Assembly: GCF_001753165.1 (NCBI RefSeq)
Contig: NZ_CP017448.1
Coordinates: 2,793,183 to 2,857,182 of the forward strand
From: Acidihalobacter aeolianus
GTDB taxonomy: Bacteria; Pseudomonadota; Gammaproteobacteria; DSM-5130; Acidihalobacteraceae
Reading direction: 5' to 3'
Length of the DNA: 64,000 nt
Every line of letters starts with the position of its first letter. The stretch's first letter is position 1. The notes beneath the pieces were generated by a model. The model was not told where the DNA came from, did not search any database, and saw only the letters and a program-made list of their open reading frames with translations. The position numbers were made by a program, and so were the translations under genes. Shown here one piece after another: positions 51,473 through 61,640 of this stretch.

Positions 51473-53452
51473 ATGCCAATGCGAAGCCGCCTTTTCATCT
51501 GGGCCTCCCTGATCCTCGCTGTACTACTTACCGTTTTTATCTACTGGCCCGGTGTACACGGCGGTTTCACGCTCGACGACTACGGGAACATCGTCGATAA
51601 CGCCACGCTCCACATCCATAACCTGCGCATCCAAACGCTGATGGCGGCCGCATTTTCAACCCATTCCGGGCCACTCGACCGTCCGCTCAGCATGCTCAGC
51701 TTCGCCCTGGATGAATACTTTTGGGGGCCTGGCCCCTATTCCATGAAGGCAACCAACATCTTCATTCATGCGGCCAATGGCCTGCTGGTGTTTGTCGTTG
51801 CCACACTGATTCTGAATGCCTACCGCCGTTTCCGACCCGATCTTTCGCCATCCCTACTTGCCTGGACAGCAGTCGCTATCGCTGCTGCCTGGTTGCTCCT
51901 GCCGATCAATCTGACCGCCGTACTCTACATCGTACAGAGAATGACCAGCCTCTCTGCGACGTTCGCACTGATCGCTATTGCCCTATACCTCCAGGGTCGC
52001 TTACGTATGCTCGAAGGCAGATCCGGCCTATGGCTGATCTTTCTGGGATTTCTGATCTTCGCGCCGTTGAGTGTGCTGGCCAAGGAAGACGGCGCACTCA
52101 TCCCCGTCTACACCCTCATTCTCGAATTCACGCTCTTCGGCTTCGCCCGCGCGGACGGACGACGGGACCCTCGCTTATTTGTCATGTATCTGGTGCTGCT
52201 TGTTCTACCCGGCGTGCTTGGTCTGATCTGGATGTGGCCGGGGATACATGCCAGTTTCGAACACTCCGGCCGACTTTTCACCATGTGGGAACGTCTACTC
52301 ACCGAACCACGCGTAATGCTGCTTTATATCGCCTGGTCTCTACTCCCCAATCTGGGTGTACTTAGCCTATACCACGATGATTTCCCATTCTCCACGGGTC
52401 TTCTCTCACCGCCGACCACCTTGCTTTCGATGCTCGGCATTGCCGGTCTTGTAGCACTGGCAGTCTGGCAACGGCGGCAACGCCCCCTGCTGAGCCTGGG
52501 CATTCTATGGTTCCTAGGCGGCCAACTGCTCACTGGGACCATTTTCAACCTGGAACTCGTCTTCGAACAACGCAACTATCTGCCAGATTTCGGATTGCTA
52601 CTCGCACTATTCTCGATGACCCTGCTGGAATCCCCGATCGAGCGACTTGCCATGGCACGGCGGGTCCTGATTGCAGGTCTGATCGCCCTATATGCCGGCA
52701 TTACTGCCCTGCGCGTTCACGAGTGGGCCAACCCTATCCGCTTTGCGATAATTTCGGCGGCGGCGCATCCACATTCGCCACGCGCCACCTATGGCCTCGG
52801 TCGTACTTATGCAAACCTAGTGGATAACGCGCAGTCGCCCATGCTGCCGCTTGCGACAAAGGCTTTGGAAAAGGCCGAAGCCGTACCGCACACAAGTATT
52901 CTCCCCGCAAGTGCGCTGCTGATTCTGCATGCAAAACTCAAACTCCCCCTCAAGCAGCAGTGGTGGCAGAACGTCGACAGAATCCTGGCACACCCACCAC
53001 TGACGCCCCAAGACATCAACGGACTGACCGCCATGGTCAATTGCAGTACCCATGGCTGTGCTTTCCCCAAAAAACCCATGATTCGGATGTTCAACGTCGC
53101 CATGAAACACAACCCGGGCAACGCTAACCTAGCTACCATCTACAGCAACTATACGCTGAACACGCTGCATAATTTTCCGTTGACATACGATTTAATGAGT
53201 CAAGCCGTTAAGCTTGCACCAGACGTTTCCCAGTACTGGGTCAACCTCGCCGAACTGAATATTTATCTGGGGCTATACAAACAAGCAGAAGCTAATATGG
53301 CGAAGCTGCGCGCACTAAATCGTTTTGGACATCTTGACGACGCCCTTAAGAGCCTACATGCACGCCTCGAAAAAACGCGCGCTGAGCGATCCGCTGTGAA
53401 AAACGCCACACTAGTGCCCCCACCCCCAAGCAAAGCCGCGGCCAATGAGTAA
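51473..53452 (+). CDS. TMTC-like GT-C membrane protein with TPR-like C-terminus
   Basis: 659 residues. About ten transmembrane helices (to ~400), with a first periplasmic loop GGFTLDDYGNIVDN carrying the Asp pair typical of GT-C glycosyltransferases (PMT/TMTC type), and RPLSMLSFALDEYFWG after it. The C-terminal ~240 residues are soluble and helical with TPR-like units (HPHSPRATYGLGRTYANL, LNIYLGLYKQAEANMAKL). Bacterial proteins of this layout often sit beside type IV pilin genes. The position right after pilA suggests a pilin O-glycosyltransferase, but there is no Wzy_C/PglL signature. The function is inference. Confidence 0.72.
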   Translation: MPMRSRLFIWASLILAVLLTVFIYWPGVHGGFTLDDYGNIVDNATLHIHNLRIQTLMAAAFSTHSGPLDRPLSMLSFALDEYFWGPGPYSMKATNIFIHAANGLLVFVVATLILNAYRRFRPDLSPSLLAWTAVAIAAAWLLLPINLTAVLYIVQRMTSLSATFALIAIALYLQGRLRMLEGRSGLWLIFLGFLIFAPLSVLAKEDGALIPVYTLILEFTLFGFARADGRRDPRLFVMYLVLLVLPGVLGLIWMWPGIHASFEHSGRLFTMWERLLTEPRVMLLYIAWSLLPNLGVLSLYHDDFPFSTGLLSPPTTLLSMLGIAGLVALAVWQRRQRPLLSLGILWFLGGQLLTGTIFNLELVFEQRNYLPDFGLLLALFSMTLLESPIERLAMARRVLIAGLIALYAGITALRVHEWANPIRFAIISAAAHPHSPRATYGLGRTYANLVDNAQSPMLPLATKALEKAEAVPHTSILPASALLILHAKLKLPLKQQWWQNVDRILAHPPLTPQDINGLTAMVNCSTHGCAFPKKPMIRMFNVAMKHNPGNANLATIYSNYTLNTLHNFPLTYDLMSQAVKLAPDVSQYWVNLAELNIYLGLYKQAEANMAKLRALNRFGHLDDALKSLHARLEKTRAERSAVKNATLVPPPPSKAAANE

Positions 53453-54320
53453 ACAACATATCAGCATCGTGATCCCAGCCCGAAACGAAGCAGCCCATCT
53501 TGAAATGCTGGTCGGAGAATTGCGGCGACGACATCCTGATGCTGAAATCCTGCTCATCAGCGACGGATCCACGGACCGGACAGCCGAGGTCGCAATAGCC
53601 TCGGGAGCCACGCGTGTCATCGAGCACCCTTACGCCATCGGCAACGGCGGCGCAATCAAAACAGGAGCACGACAAGCGACTGGGGAAATCATTGTTTTCA
53701 TGGATGCCGACGGTCAACACAAACCCGCAGATGTTGCACCTCTCATCGAACGTCTATGCGAGGGGTTCGATATGGTAGTCGGTGCGCGGAGCGCCGGATC
53801 CCAAGCCTCTCTCGGACGGTTAGCCGCGAATACGCTCTATAACAGGCTGGCCAGCTGGGTAACCGGACATCCTGTTCTGGATCTAACCTCTGGTTTTCGA
53901 GCCGTGCGCGCGTCTCGCTTTCGCCAGTTCCTATACCTGCTCCCCAATGGCTTTTCCTACCCCACAACTGCCACCATGGCCTTTTTCAGGGCGGGCTATT
54001 CAGTGGCATATCTACCTATCGAAGCGCTCAGACGCGAAGGTAAAAGTCACGTCAAACCTCTACGGGACGGAATTCGCTTTTTGCTGATCATATTCAAAAT
54101 CGGCACACTCTACTCACCGCTCAAGGTATTTGTTCCAGCTGCTGTTTTTTTCTTCGCGCTGGGTCTGATCCGCTACATCTATACCTACCTATACAACGGC
54201 ACTTTCACCAACATGAGCGTGCTTCTGTTCATCACCGGAGCGCTGGTTTTCCTGCTTGGTCTTATATCCGAGCAGATTGCAAATCTGATGTATGCCCGCA
54301 CGGATATCGACTCACCTTGA
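53445..54320 (+). CDS. GT2 family glycosyltransferase, DPM1/ArnC-like
   Basis: GT-A catalytic domain with VIPARNEAAHL, ISDGSTDRT and FMDADGQHKPAD (metal-binding DAD), then two C-terminal transmembrane helices (FVPAAVFFFALGLIRYI, FITGALVFLLGLISEQI). Such enzymes load a sugar onto polyprenyl phosphate, making the donor that a GT-C enzyme needs. It overlaps the TMTC-like gene by 8 bp, which supports a donor-transferase partnership. Confidence 0.9.
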   Translation: MSKQHISIVIPARNEAAHLEMLVGELRRRHPDAEILLISDGSTDRTAEVAIASGATRVIEHPYAIGNGGAIKTGARQATGEIIVFMDADGQHKPADVAPLIERLCEGFDMVVGARSAGSQASLGRLAANTLYNRLASWVTGHPVLDLTSGFRAVRASRFRQFLYLLPNGFSYPTTATMAFFRAGYSVAYLPIEALRREGKSHVKPLRDGIRFLLIIFKIGTLYSPLKVFVPAAVFFFALGLIRYIYTYLYNGTFTNMSVLLFITGALVFLLGLISEQIANLMYARTDIDSP

Positions 54321-55495
54321 CTGACCGCCCAGACGTTCTCATCCTCACGCGCAATCTACCTCCATTAATAGGCGGCATGGAACGCCTCGTCTGGCACATC
54401 GTCGAGGGGTTATATCCCGAATGGCACACTCATGTGATAGGCCCAAGGGGCTGCCGTGAATATCTGCCTCCAGAAGTCGACTCAAGGGAAGTGCCAATCC
54501 AGCCGCTTTGGCGTTTTCTGCTGCACATCAAGCTTGCGGCTTTGCACCAGGCCTTCCGCCTGCGTCCGAAACTTGTCATTGCAGGCAGCGGCCTGACCGC
54601 CCCCTTCGCCTGGCTGGCAGCGCGTCTCGTAGGGGCCCGGTGCATGGTCTATCTACACGGACTTGACGTCGAAGCCAGGCATCCCATTTACCGGCTTGCG
54701 TGGCGCCCGTTCTTCAGACATTTCGATCACGTACTGGTGAATAGCCGCTTCACCCGCCAGCTCGCGGTTGCGGCTGGCGTCGCCAGGTCACGTATCAGCA
54801 TTCTGCATCCAGGAGTTACACTACCGGAATTAGCTCAGGCGAATGACCAGCGTACCCAATTCCGCAACCGCTACGCACTAGGCGAAGTCCCGCTTATGCT
54901 CTACGTCGGGCGGATCACCGCACGCAAGGGCCTTGCCGACTTCATACGCTGGTCACTGCCCAACATCATTGCCAGCGTCCCTGCAGCGAAACTCGTTGTG
55001 ATTGGCGACGTCCCATCTGGTGCACTACTCGGCTCCACCGATGAGCGCGCACGCATCGATGAATTTCTACACGCTGTCGGTCTGGAGCATTGCGTCGTAT
55101 TTCTCGGTGCACGCGCACATGACGATCCCGAACTTGATGCAGCCTATTTCGCCGCAGACGTGTCCATTTTCCCAGTACAACAACGCCCCTACGACAACGA
55201 AGGTTTCGGTATGGTGGCCATTGAGGCGGCGGCGCACGGCTTGCCCACCGTTGCCTTTGACGTAGGTGGTATCGGAGACGCTGTAGCCGGGGGCATCTCG
55301 GGAGAGCTGATTTCACCCGCGCAGTTCGAGGACTTTGCACGTGCCGTATGCACCTATCTGCTGAACTCTGAAGAAGATAGACAGGTACTTACCAGTAGCG
55401 CGCGGGTTTTTGCCACCAAATTCGCTTGGCCAGAATTCGCTGTGCATCTACGAAACACCTGTCGGGATATCACCATCGCAACTGGAACGCCATGA
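54317..55495 (+). CDS. GT4 family glycosyltransferase
   Basis: GT-B fold: N-terminal TRNLPPLIGGMERLVWHI, C-terminal donor-binding part with LYVGRITARKGLADFI and the E-x7-E-like motif in YDNEGFGMVAIEAAAHGLP. Start is a TTG overlapping the preceding stop by 4 bp (TTGA). Probably adds a sugar to a lipid-linked glycan in the cytoplasm. Confidence 0.9.
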   Translation: MTDRPDVLILTRNLPPLIGGMERLVWHIVEGLYPEWHTHVIGPRGCREYLPPEVDSREVPIQPLWRFLLHIKLAALHQAFRLRPKLVIAGSGLTAPFAWLAARLVGARCMVYLHGLDVEARHPIYRLAWRPFFRHFDHVLVNSRFTRQLAVAAGVARSRISILHPGVTLPELAQANDQRTQFRNRYALGEVPLMLYVGRITARKGLADFIRWSLPNIIASVPAAKLVVIGDVPSGALLGSTDERARIDEFLHAVGLEHCVVFLGARAHDDPELDAAYFAADVSIFPVQQRPYDNEGFGMVAIEAAAHGLPTVAFDVGGIGDAVAGGISGELISPAQFEDFARAVCTYLLNSEEDRQVLTSSARVFATKFAWPEFAVHLRNTCRDITIATGTP

Positions 55496-56226
55496 AGTCG
55501 AACGCTGCACCAAAGCGCCGACCACATGCCACACATGACATGATGTCCCGGTGGATGAAGGCTCAGAAAATAGAACGATTGCTCGATCTGCAAGGTCGAT
55601 CCCAACCCATCCGCCTACTGGAAATCGGAACGGGGGCGGGCGGTATCGCACACTATTTCGCTCACCACGCATCCCTGCACTGCGAAGTCGCAGCTGTGGA
55701 TGTGACGGATCAGCGGATACTGCCCGACGGGTATTCGTTTCATCTGGTGACGGACACCACTTTGCCGTTCCATGAATCCTATTTCGACGTTGTTATCAGC
55801 AACCATGTCATTGAGCATGTTGGGGATGAAGCAGCCCAACTCGATCACCTGATCGAAATCCGGCGCGTCATGCAACCTGAGGGCATCGCCTACCTTGCCG
55901 TACCGAACCGCTGGATGCTGATAGAACCCCACTACCAACTCGCCTTTCTAAGCTGGCTACCACAAGCATGGAGGAGCCCCTACCTGCGCCTGCGCGGGCG
56001 TGGCAGCGATTATGACTGCGCTCCACCTACATTGTCCCGACTAGAAAGCATGCTCATCCATGCACAGTTGACCTTCGAAAACATCTCAACTCTCGGCTTG
56101 CATACCACACTAGATATCGAAGGCGGTGGCTTGCTCGCCGCCGCCATCTCGCAACTGCCCGATGCACTCCTGAACCGGCTGGCTTATCTGAATCCAACCC
56201 TGATCTATAGATTAAGGCGACCATGA
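55492..56226 (+). CDS. Class I SAM-dependent methyltransferase
   Basis: Motif I LLEIGTGAGGIAHYF, acidic loop AAVDVTD, and FDVVISNHVIEHVGD (motif IV region). 244 residues, no membrane segment. Probably methylates a sugar or lipid-linked glycan of the cluster. The start overlaps the GT4 gene (ATGA) and the stop overlaps the next GT4 (ATGA). Confidence 0.88.
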   Translation: MKSNAAPKRRPHATHDMMSRWMKAQKIERLLDLQGRSQPIRLLEIGTGAGGIAHYFAHHASLHCEVAAVDVTDQRILPDGYSFHLVTDTTLPFHESYFDVVISNHVIEHVGDEAAQLDHLIEIRRVMQPEGIAYLAVPNRWMLIEPHYQLAFLSWLPQAWRSPYLRLRGRGSDYDCAPPTLSRLESMLIHAQLTFENISTLGLHTTLDIEGGGLLAAAISQLPDALLNRLAYLNPTLIYRLRRP

Positions 56227-57254
56227 ACACGGCACCGCCCACGCCTGCCGTGTGGTTTCCTGCCATTCGCGCTGGTAGCGGTGCAGATGTCTTCACCGAA
56301 CGACTTGTCGCAGGGCTCCAGGAAAGAGGTATACGCGCAGAAATCACCTGGTTGCCGCATCGCGCTGAGTATGCACCCTGGAGCGTGGCCGCCCCCCAAC
56401 CACCACGATGGGCAACAGTCGTACACGTGAACAGCTGGTTGCCACCTCGCTTCGTACCTCGCCAGCTGCCGCTCATTATGAACATGTTGCATTGCGTGCA
56501 TGACCCCGCGCTGGCGCCGTACAAGAGCATGCCGCAGAAACTTTATCACCATTGGTGGATTAAACCGACGGAGCGAGCGCTTATCCGGCGCGCACGCCAT
56601 ATTGTCGCGATCAGTCGCTACACCGCCGACCGTACACGCGAAGCTTTCAGGACAGGTGACATCTCCGTGATCCCCATCGGCATCCAGCCGGATGGTCCTT
56701 TCCAGCCGCCACACGCCCAGACCTCAGCGCATCATCCCTTTCGCCTCCTATTCGTTGGTAACTGGTCAGCACGCAAGGGCTGCGATCTACTCGCCCCGAT
56801 CATGCGGACACTGGGCAAGGATTTTGAGCTATGGGCGCTGACGGGCTTAAGAGGCCACCGCCCAGACAACCTACCTGCAAATGTGCGGCTTTTGGCACGA
56901 CGCGAGAACGAAAATGCGCTGGCTGAGCTCTACCATGAGTGCGATGCTTTGCTCTTTCCCTCACGTCTGGAAGGATTTGGCATGGTCGCGCTGGAAGCCC
57001 AGTCCTGCGGACTACCGGTCGTCGCCACCAACGGCTCTGCGCTGCCCGAAGTGGTGGAAGACGGCGTCTCTGGTCTACTCTGCTCCCCCGAGAGCCCGGA
57101 AGAATTCGCTCAGGCGGCACGCCGTCTTGCGGAGGACAAAGGAGTTTTCGATTCTTTAAGAATTGGCGCTAGGCGGCGTGTGATCGAATATTTTGATATG
57201 GGACGCATGATCGACTGCTACATAGCGCTGTATGAATCGACGTTATCCAGATAA
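56223..57254 (+). CDS. GT4 family glycosyltransferase
   Basis: GT-B enzyme with VWFPAIRAGSGADVFTERLV, central HIVAISRYTADRT, donor site LLFVGNWSARKGCDLL and PSRLEGFGMVALEAQSCGLP. 343 residues. Fourth gene coupled to the one before. Its 3' end overlaps the convergent GT4 gene by 12 bp. Confidence 0.9.
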   Translation: MNTAPPTPAVWFPAIRAGSGADVFTERLVAGLQERGIRAEITWLPHRAEYAPWSVAAPQPPRWATVVHVNSWLPPRFVPRQLPLIMNMLHCVHDPALAPYKSMPQKLYHHWWIKPTERALIRRARHIVAISRYTADRTREAFRTGDISVIPIGIQPDGPFQPPHAQTSAHHPFRLLFVGNWSARKGCDLLAPIMRTLGKDFELWALTGLRGHRPDNLPANVRLLARRENENALAELYHECDALLFPSRLEGFGMVALEAQSCGLPVVATNGSALPEVVEDGVSGLLCSPESPEEFAQAARRLAEDKGVFDSLRIGARRRVIEYFDMGRMIDCYIALYESTLSR

Positions 57255-58334
57255 GGCCGCCAAGCGACGCAATTCCGCCGCCATCACCTCGGCCGCCTCG
57301 TGCCAGCCGGGAGCAGGACATGCTGCTGGCCGCGGCCTTGCCAACACGGTGTCGAACCCGGCTTCAAAACCCTCTACCGTGGGCGGCACATACACAGCAT
57401 CTTCACCGCCAGCCTCCCTGATTTCGGGAATATCCGTAGCAAGCACACGAGCACCGCAGGTACGCGCCTCCAGAGCAGGAATACCGAAACCCTCATAACG
57501 TGACGGAAAAACAAAGGCCTCGGCAGCTGCGTAGAGACAGGCAAGTTGTTCATCGCTAACGTAACCCAGCCAGCGAACGCCCTGCGTCTTTGCTTCCTCC
57601 AACAAACCTTTCAATCTACGATTTTTCCAACCCGGAGCTCCAACGAGGAGCAGTTGATAACCCAGCAAGCCACCCTTTTGTTTGCCACGAACAAAAGCGT
57701 GCAGCAATGTTTCCAAATTTTTACGGGGTTCGAGCGTACCTACAGCCAAAAAATAGGGCTTTTCCACGCCCAGGTCACGCAGATGTGCAGCCGAAGCCGC
57801 CTTATCTTGAGGACCAAACGGCGATGTGACACCAGGGCGCGCGATAGCATCAGTGAGAATACCTAGTTCCTTCTGCAAGCGTGACGCCGTACCCGCAGAA
57901 ATCGCAACTCGCGCATCGGCCGAACTCACATCCGCCACATACCACAAGCGATGTGCAAGACGCGTGAGCCCAGGCATGGACCCAGGAAACAATAAATAAT
58001 TCAGATCATATATTGTACTTAATATCTTTATTTTTAAATTTCTTCTCTTGTGTAGAGCAAGCGTTCTCGAAGCCCAGAAGACATCTATATTGTCTAACTC
58101 ACAATGCTTGCTTATATAACGCTTCAACCAAAAATACGAGGAAGGGAAGCGCCAACCTCCTACACGGGATACCCATCGGCTTGATGGCAAATCCACAACC
58201 AGTGCGGTATGGCTATATAGGAAAAATTCCGCTTCCGGAAGTTTTTCATCTAATTCACAAATAATTTGCAAAACATAGCGACCGATACCCGTTATTCTGC
58301 CGGACAAAGGTGTCGCATCAATACCAATTCTCAT
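57243..58334 (-). CDS. GT4 family glycosyltransferase, mannosyltransferase-like
   Basis: Starts MRIGIDATPLSGRITGIGRYV, usual for GT4 mannosyltransferases, then FLAVGTLEPRKNLETLL and PSRYEGFGIPALEARTCGARV. The ATG at 58334 is chosen over a GTG three codons earlier. Runs opposite to the preceding genes, together with the flippase gene. The 5' half is AT-richer than the 3' half. Confidence 0.9.
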   Translation of the reverse strand: MRIGIDATPLSGRITGIGRYVLQIICELDEKLPEAEFFLYSHTALVVDLPSSRWVSRVGGWRFPSSYFWLKRYISKHCELDNIDVFWASRTLALHKRRNLKIKILSTIYDLNYLLFPGSMPGLTRLAHRLWYVADVSSADARVAISAGTASRLQKELGILTDAIARPGVTSPFGPQDKAASAAHLRDLGVEKPYFLAVGTLEPRKNLETLLHAFVRGKQKGGLLGYQLLLVGAPGWKNRRLKGLLEEAKTQGVRWLGYVSDEQLACLYAAAEAFVFPSRYEGFGIPALEARTCGARVLATDIPEIREAGGEDAVYVPPTVEGFEAGFDTVLARPRPAACPAPGWHEAAEVMAAELRRLAALSG

Positions 58335-58396
58335 TTCAATCACCAGAACCTGCCATCAATGCTTACAGAGCCATCATCGATTGATCAGCCAACGAT

Positions 58397-59704
58397 TTAC
58401 GTCGAACAGGATTTTCGCCCTTCTGACGTGACCATAACTCTCCATAGCAACACCCCCATGCCGACTTCGGCTGCATACGTGGCCACTACCGCCCCCTTCC
58501 AATTCCAAAGTGGAATGAGCCACAGATTCAACAACACGTTAACGGCAACACCAGCCACCAGAACCGGGGCAACGACCCGTTCCCTGTCTTTCCCAATCAA
58601 CAGATTCTGAGTCAGTAATCTGGGCAAACTGATCAACGGCAGCCAGCACAACCATTTCAGCACATCAACCGCTGTCTGGTATTGGTTCCCCAGAAGTACA
58701 GGCAACCAATTGGCGAATAAGAACAGGAGAGCGGCGGAAGCAGTCGCATACAGCAACGGCAATGGCAGCAGCGTCATACCGGATTTCAACATGGAGACGT
58801 TTCCTTTCGCGCCCATTTTGAAAAATCTGGGCATGCCAGCCATCAACAGCGCATGCAATGGAATCACTGCCAGATCGACCACGCGATACCCGGCGGAATA
58901 GGCTCCAGTCACCGCTAGATCGGCCAAACGTGCCAACATGATCTTATCTACGTCGGCATAGAGTTTGAGAGCGCTTCCGCCCACGGCATAGGCTGCCCCC
59001 CGGCGCATGACCGGCAGCGTCGCACGTAGCGCCGGCAGGCGCGGTCTACCCAGATCCTCTCTGATCATCAACGACATATAAACTGCCGAGACGAGACTGG
59101 CGAGAAAGTACAACAACGCCCAGAGTCCCAACCTGTTCGCTGCTGCCAGCCGCGGAGCAATTATCAACAAACACACCACCGCCACAATACGCGGCAAAAT
59201 AGGCAGCAACACTAGCCTGGCGGCACGACCGATCCTTTCGTGCCCCTGATATGCATTCACACAGGCCAGAGTGAACGGCATGCAAATGAGTTCAGCAACC
59301 CCGATAAAAAAGATCGCAACCCACGAAATGCCAACTGGCAATATGGCCCATGCACACGCGCCGTAAAGTGCGAGTAGAATCGGACCGGTCACGGCAAGAA
59401 CAACCAGAGTATCGCCCCAGGCACCGGCAAATGCAGCGGGGTCACGCGCTACATTCCGCAGCATCAGAGTCGATGCCCCCAACCCTGCGAAGGTACCCAT
59501 CGCCGTAGCTAGTGCCAAAACGGCCGCATACGCGCCATATCCATCAACACCCAACACACGTGCAACGATAAGAAACACAACCCCCTGCCCCAGGGTTCTG
59601 CCCCACATCGCCAGACTCATCAGCAATGTCCCGATCGCTAGTCGGCCTGGACGCCACGACAACCATCGTCGGTAACCTCTTCCTCCATTGCTACGCCATT
59701 TCAT
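58397..59704 (-). CDS. Oligosaccharide flippase (Wzx/MATE-like)
   Basis: About 435 residues with some twelve to fourteen hydrophobic helices and the family start region GTLLMSLAMWGRTLGQGVVFLIVARVLGVDGYGAYA. Moves lipid-linked glycans across the inner membrane. The start is uncertain: ATG at 59704 is used, with no clear ribosome site; a GTG at 59788 would add 28 residues. It pairs with the minus-strand GT4 gene. Confidence 0.87.
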   Translation of the reverse strand: MKWRSNGGRGYRRWLSWRPGRLAIGTLLMSLAMWGRTLGQGVVFLIVARVLGVDGYGAYAAVLALATAMGTFAGLGASTLMLRNVARDPAAFAGAWGDTLVVLAVTGPILLALYGACAWAILPVGISWVAIFFIGVAELICMPFTLACVNAYQGHERIGRAARLVLLPILPRIVAVVCLLIIAPRLAAANRLGLWALLYFLASLVSAVYMSLMIREDLGRPRLPALRATLPVMRRGAAYAVGGSALKLYADVDKIMLARLADLAVTGAYSAGYRVVDLAVIPLHALLMAGMPRFFKMGAKGNVSMLKSGMTLLPLPLLYATASAALLFLFANWLPVLLGNQYQTAVDVLKWLCWLPLISLPRLLTQNLLIGKDRERVVAPVLVAGVAVNVLLNLWLIPLWNWKGAVVATYAAEVGMGVLLWRVMVTSEGRKSCST

Positions 59705-59882
59705 GCGACATGCATCCTGACCGTTACGAACGCTAGAACCTTCGCTAGTAGATAGACCTAGTAGATAGACAATGGCAGCACTCAACACTCGCCCACAACA
59801 CCTACATTGACTTTGTACGTGTAAGCGCTAACATACTGACATTATTAAGCTAATAATGCAGAGTCCCCGGGAGCCCCATAAT

Positions 59883-61613
59883 ATGTCAACTCCTGCGGCG
59901 CAATTGAGACTCAGCGGCCTCGCGCGCCACCTGGTTCGTAATGGACTACTCAAAGAAGATGAGGCATACGGGCTGCAGGAACAGTCCCAGCAGAAACGTA
60001 TACCTCTAGTCAGCCTTTTGGTAAAGGAACGGCGGCTGAGCGCCGGCCAAGTCGCCTTGGCTGCAGCCGAGGAGTTCGGTATCCCGCTGTTTGACTTGGA
60101 GGCATTCGACATTGAATACCTGCCCAAGGGCCTGATCACCGAGAAGTTTGTACGCCAGAACCGCGCACTGCCCCTATGCCAACGCGGCAACCGCTTGTTC
60201 GTCGCCATTGCAGACCCCATGAATCTGGCTTCGGTCGACGAACTCAAGTTCAATACCGGGATCCAAACCGAACCACTGATGGTCGAGGACGACAAGCTCG
60301 ACCGCGCCATCGAAGATGCCCTCAATGCCATGGATTCGTCCATGACGGACCTGATGGGCGATTCTGATTTGGAAGGCCTCGACCAACTCGAGGTCGCCGA
60401 CGCTCCAGAAGAAAACGAAAACACAGCCACTACTGCGGATCAGGACGACGCTCCCGTAGTCCGTTATGTCAACAAGGTGCTGCTCGATGCGATCCGGCGC
60501 GGCGCGTCGGACATCCATTTCGAACCTTATGAGAAGTACTTCCGCCTGCGGCTGCGCGTAGACGGCATGCTGCATGAGGTCGCCCGACCTCCTGTCGCGA
60601 TGTCAGCCCGCATCGCTTCCCGAATCAAGGTCATGTCGCGCATGGACGTGGTCGAGCGGCGCAAACCTCAGGACGGAAGAATCAAGCTTCAGATCAGCAA
60701 GAACCGGGCAATCGACTTTCGTGTGAACACCTTGCCCACGCTGTTCGGCGAAAAGATCGTGCTGCGTATACTTGATCCCAGCAGCGCCAAGCTCGGTATC
60801 GAAGCTCTGGGTTTCGAGGAGGATCAGCGTGAAATCTACCTCAACACACTGAAACGCCCCTACGGCATGATTCTCGTCACCGGGCCTACCGGTAGCGGCA
60901 AGACCGTCACGCTATACACGGGACTCGGCATTCTCAATACCGAGGATCGCAACATTTCGACGGCAGAGGACCCAGCCGAAATCAACATGCCCGGCATCAA
61001 TCAGGTCAACGTCAATCCGAAAGTGGGCCTAACCTTTGCCGAGGCATTACGCGCATTTCTGCGTCAAGACCCGGATGTGGTCATGGTGGGTGAGATCCGC
61101 GACCTCGAGACCGCTGAAATCGCGATCAAGGCAGCACAAACAGGACACCTGGTCCTGTCGACCCTGCATACCAATGACGCCCCACAAACATTGACACGCC
61201 TCATGAACATGGGTGTGCCAACATATAACATCGCAAACTCGGTTTCCCTGATCATTGCACAACGGCTCGCACGTAGACTGTGCCCACATTGCAAACAGCC
61301 TCACGACGTGCCACACGAGACTTTGATCGATGAAGGCTTTTCTCCGGACGAGGTCGCAGAACTCAAGATTTTCAAGGCCAATCCACAGGGCTGTAACAAA
61401 TGCAGCAGCGGCTACAAGGGACGCCTTGGCATCTATCAGGTCATGCCGGTATCGGAGGAGATGGGCCGACTGATCATGGCCGGTGGCAACGCGATGGACC
61501 TCGCAGAACAGGCAAAAAAAGAAGACATCGATGACCTGCGCACATCTGGGCTCAGAAAGGTACGCAGCGGCATCACCAGCTTGGACGAACTCAATCGCGT
61601 TACCAAGGACTGA
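59883..61613 (+). CDS. pilB: Type IV pilus extension ATPase PilB
   Basis: Hexameric motor for pilus growth. N-terminal MshEN-type domain (~1-150), Walker A GPTGSGKTVTLY, Asp box, Walker B VVMVGEIRDLETAEIA, His box, and a zinc site of four Cys (CPHC...CNKC) near ~470-515. 576 residues, normal. ATG at 59883, nine codons after an upstream in-frame ATG. Confidence 0.97.
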   Translation: MSTPAAQLRLSGLARHLVRNGLLKEDEAYGLQEQSQQKRIPLVSLLVKERRLSAGQVALAAAEEFGIPLFDLEAFDIEYLPKGLITEKFVRQNRALPLCQRGNRLFVAIADPMNLASVDELKFNTGIQTEPLMVEDDKLDRAIEDALNAMDSSMTDLMGDSDLEGLDQLEVADAPEENENTATTADQDDAPVVRYVNKVLLDAIRRGASDIHFEPYEKYFRLRLRVDGMLHEVARPPVAMSARIASRIKVMSRMDVVERRKPQDGRIKLQISKNRAIDFRVNTLPTLFGEKIVLRILDPSSAKLGIEALGFEEDQREIYLNTLKRPYGMILVTGPTGSGKTVTLYTGLGILNTEDRNISTAEDPAEINMPGINQVNVNPKVGLTFAEALRAFLRQDPDVVMVGEIRDLETAEIAIKAAQTGHLVLSTLHTNDAPQTLTRLMNMGVPTYNIANSVSLIIAQRLARRLCPHCKQPHDVPHETLIDEGFSPDEVAELKIFKANPQGCNKCSSGYKGRLGIYQVMPVSEEMGRLIMAGGNAMDLAEQAKKEDIDDLRTSGLRKVRSGITSLDELNRVTKD

Positions 61614-61640
61614 CCGCCACAACCCGCATAGAGACCCGCT

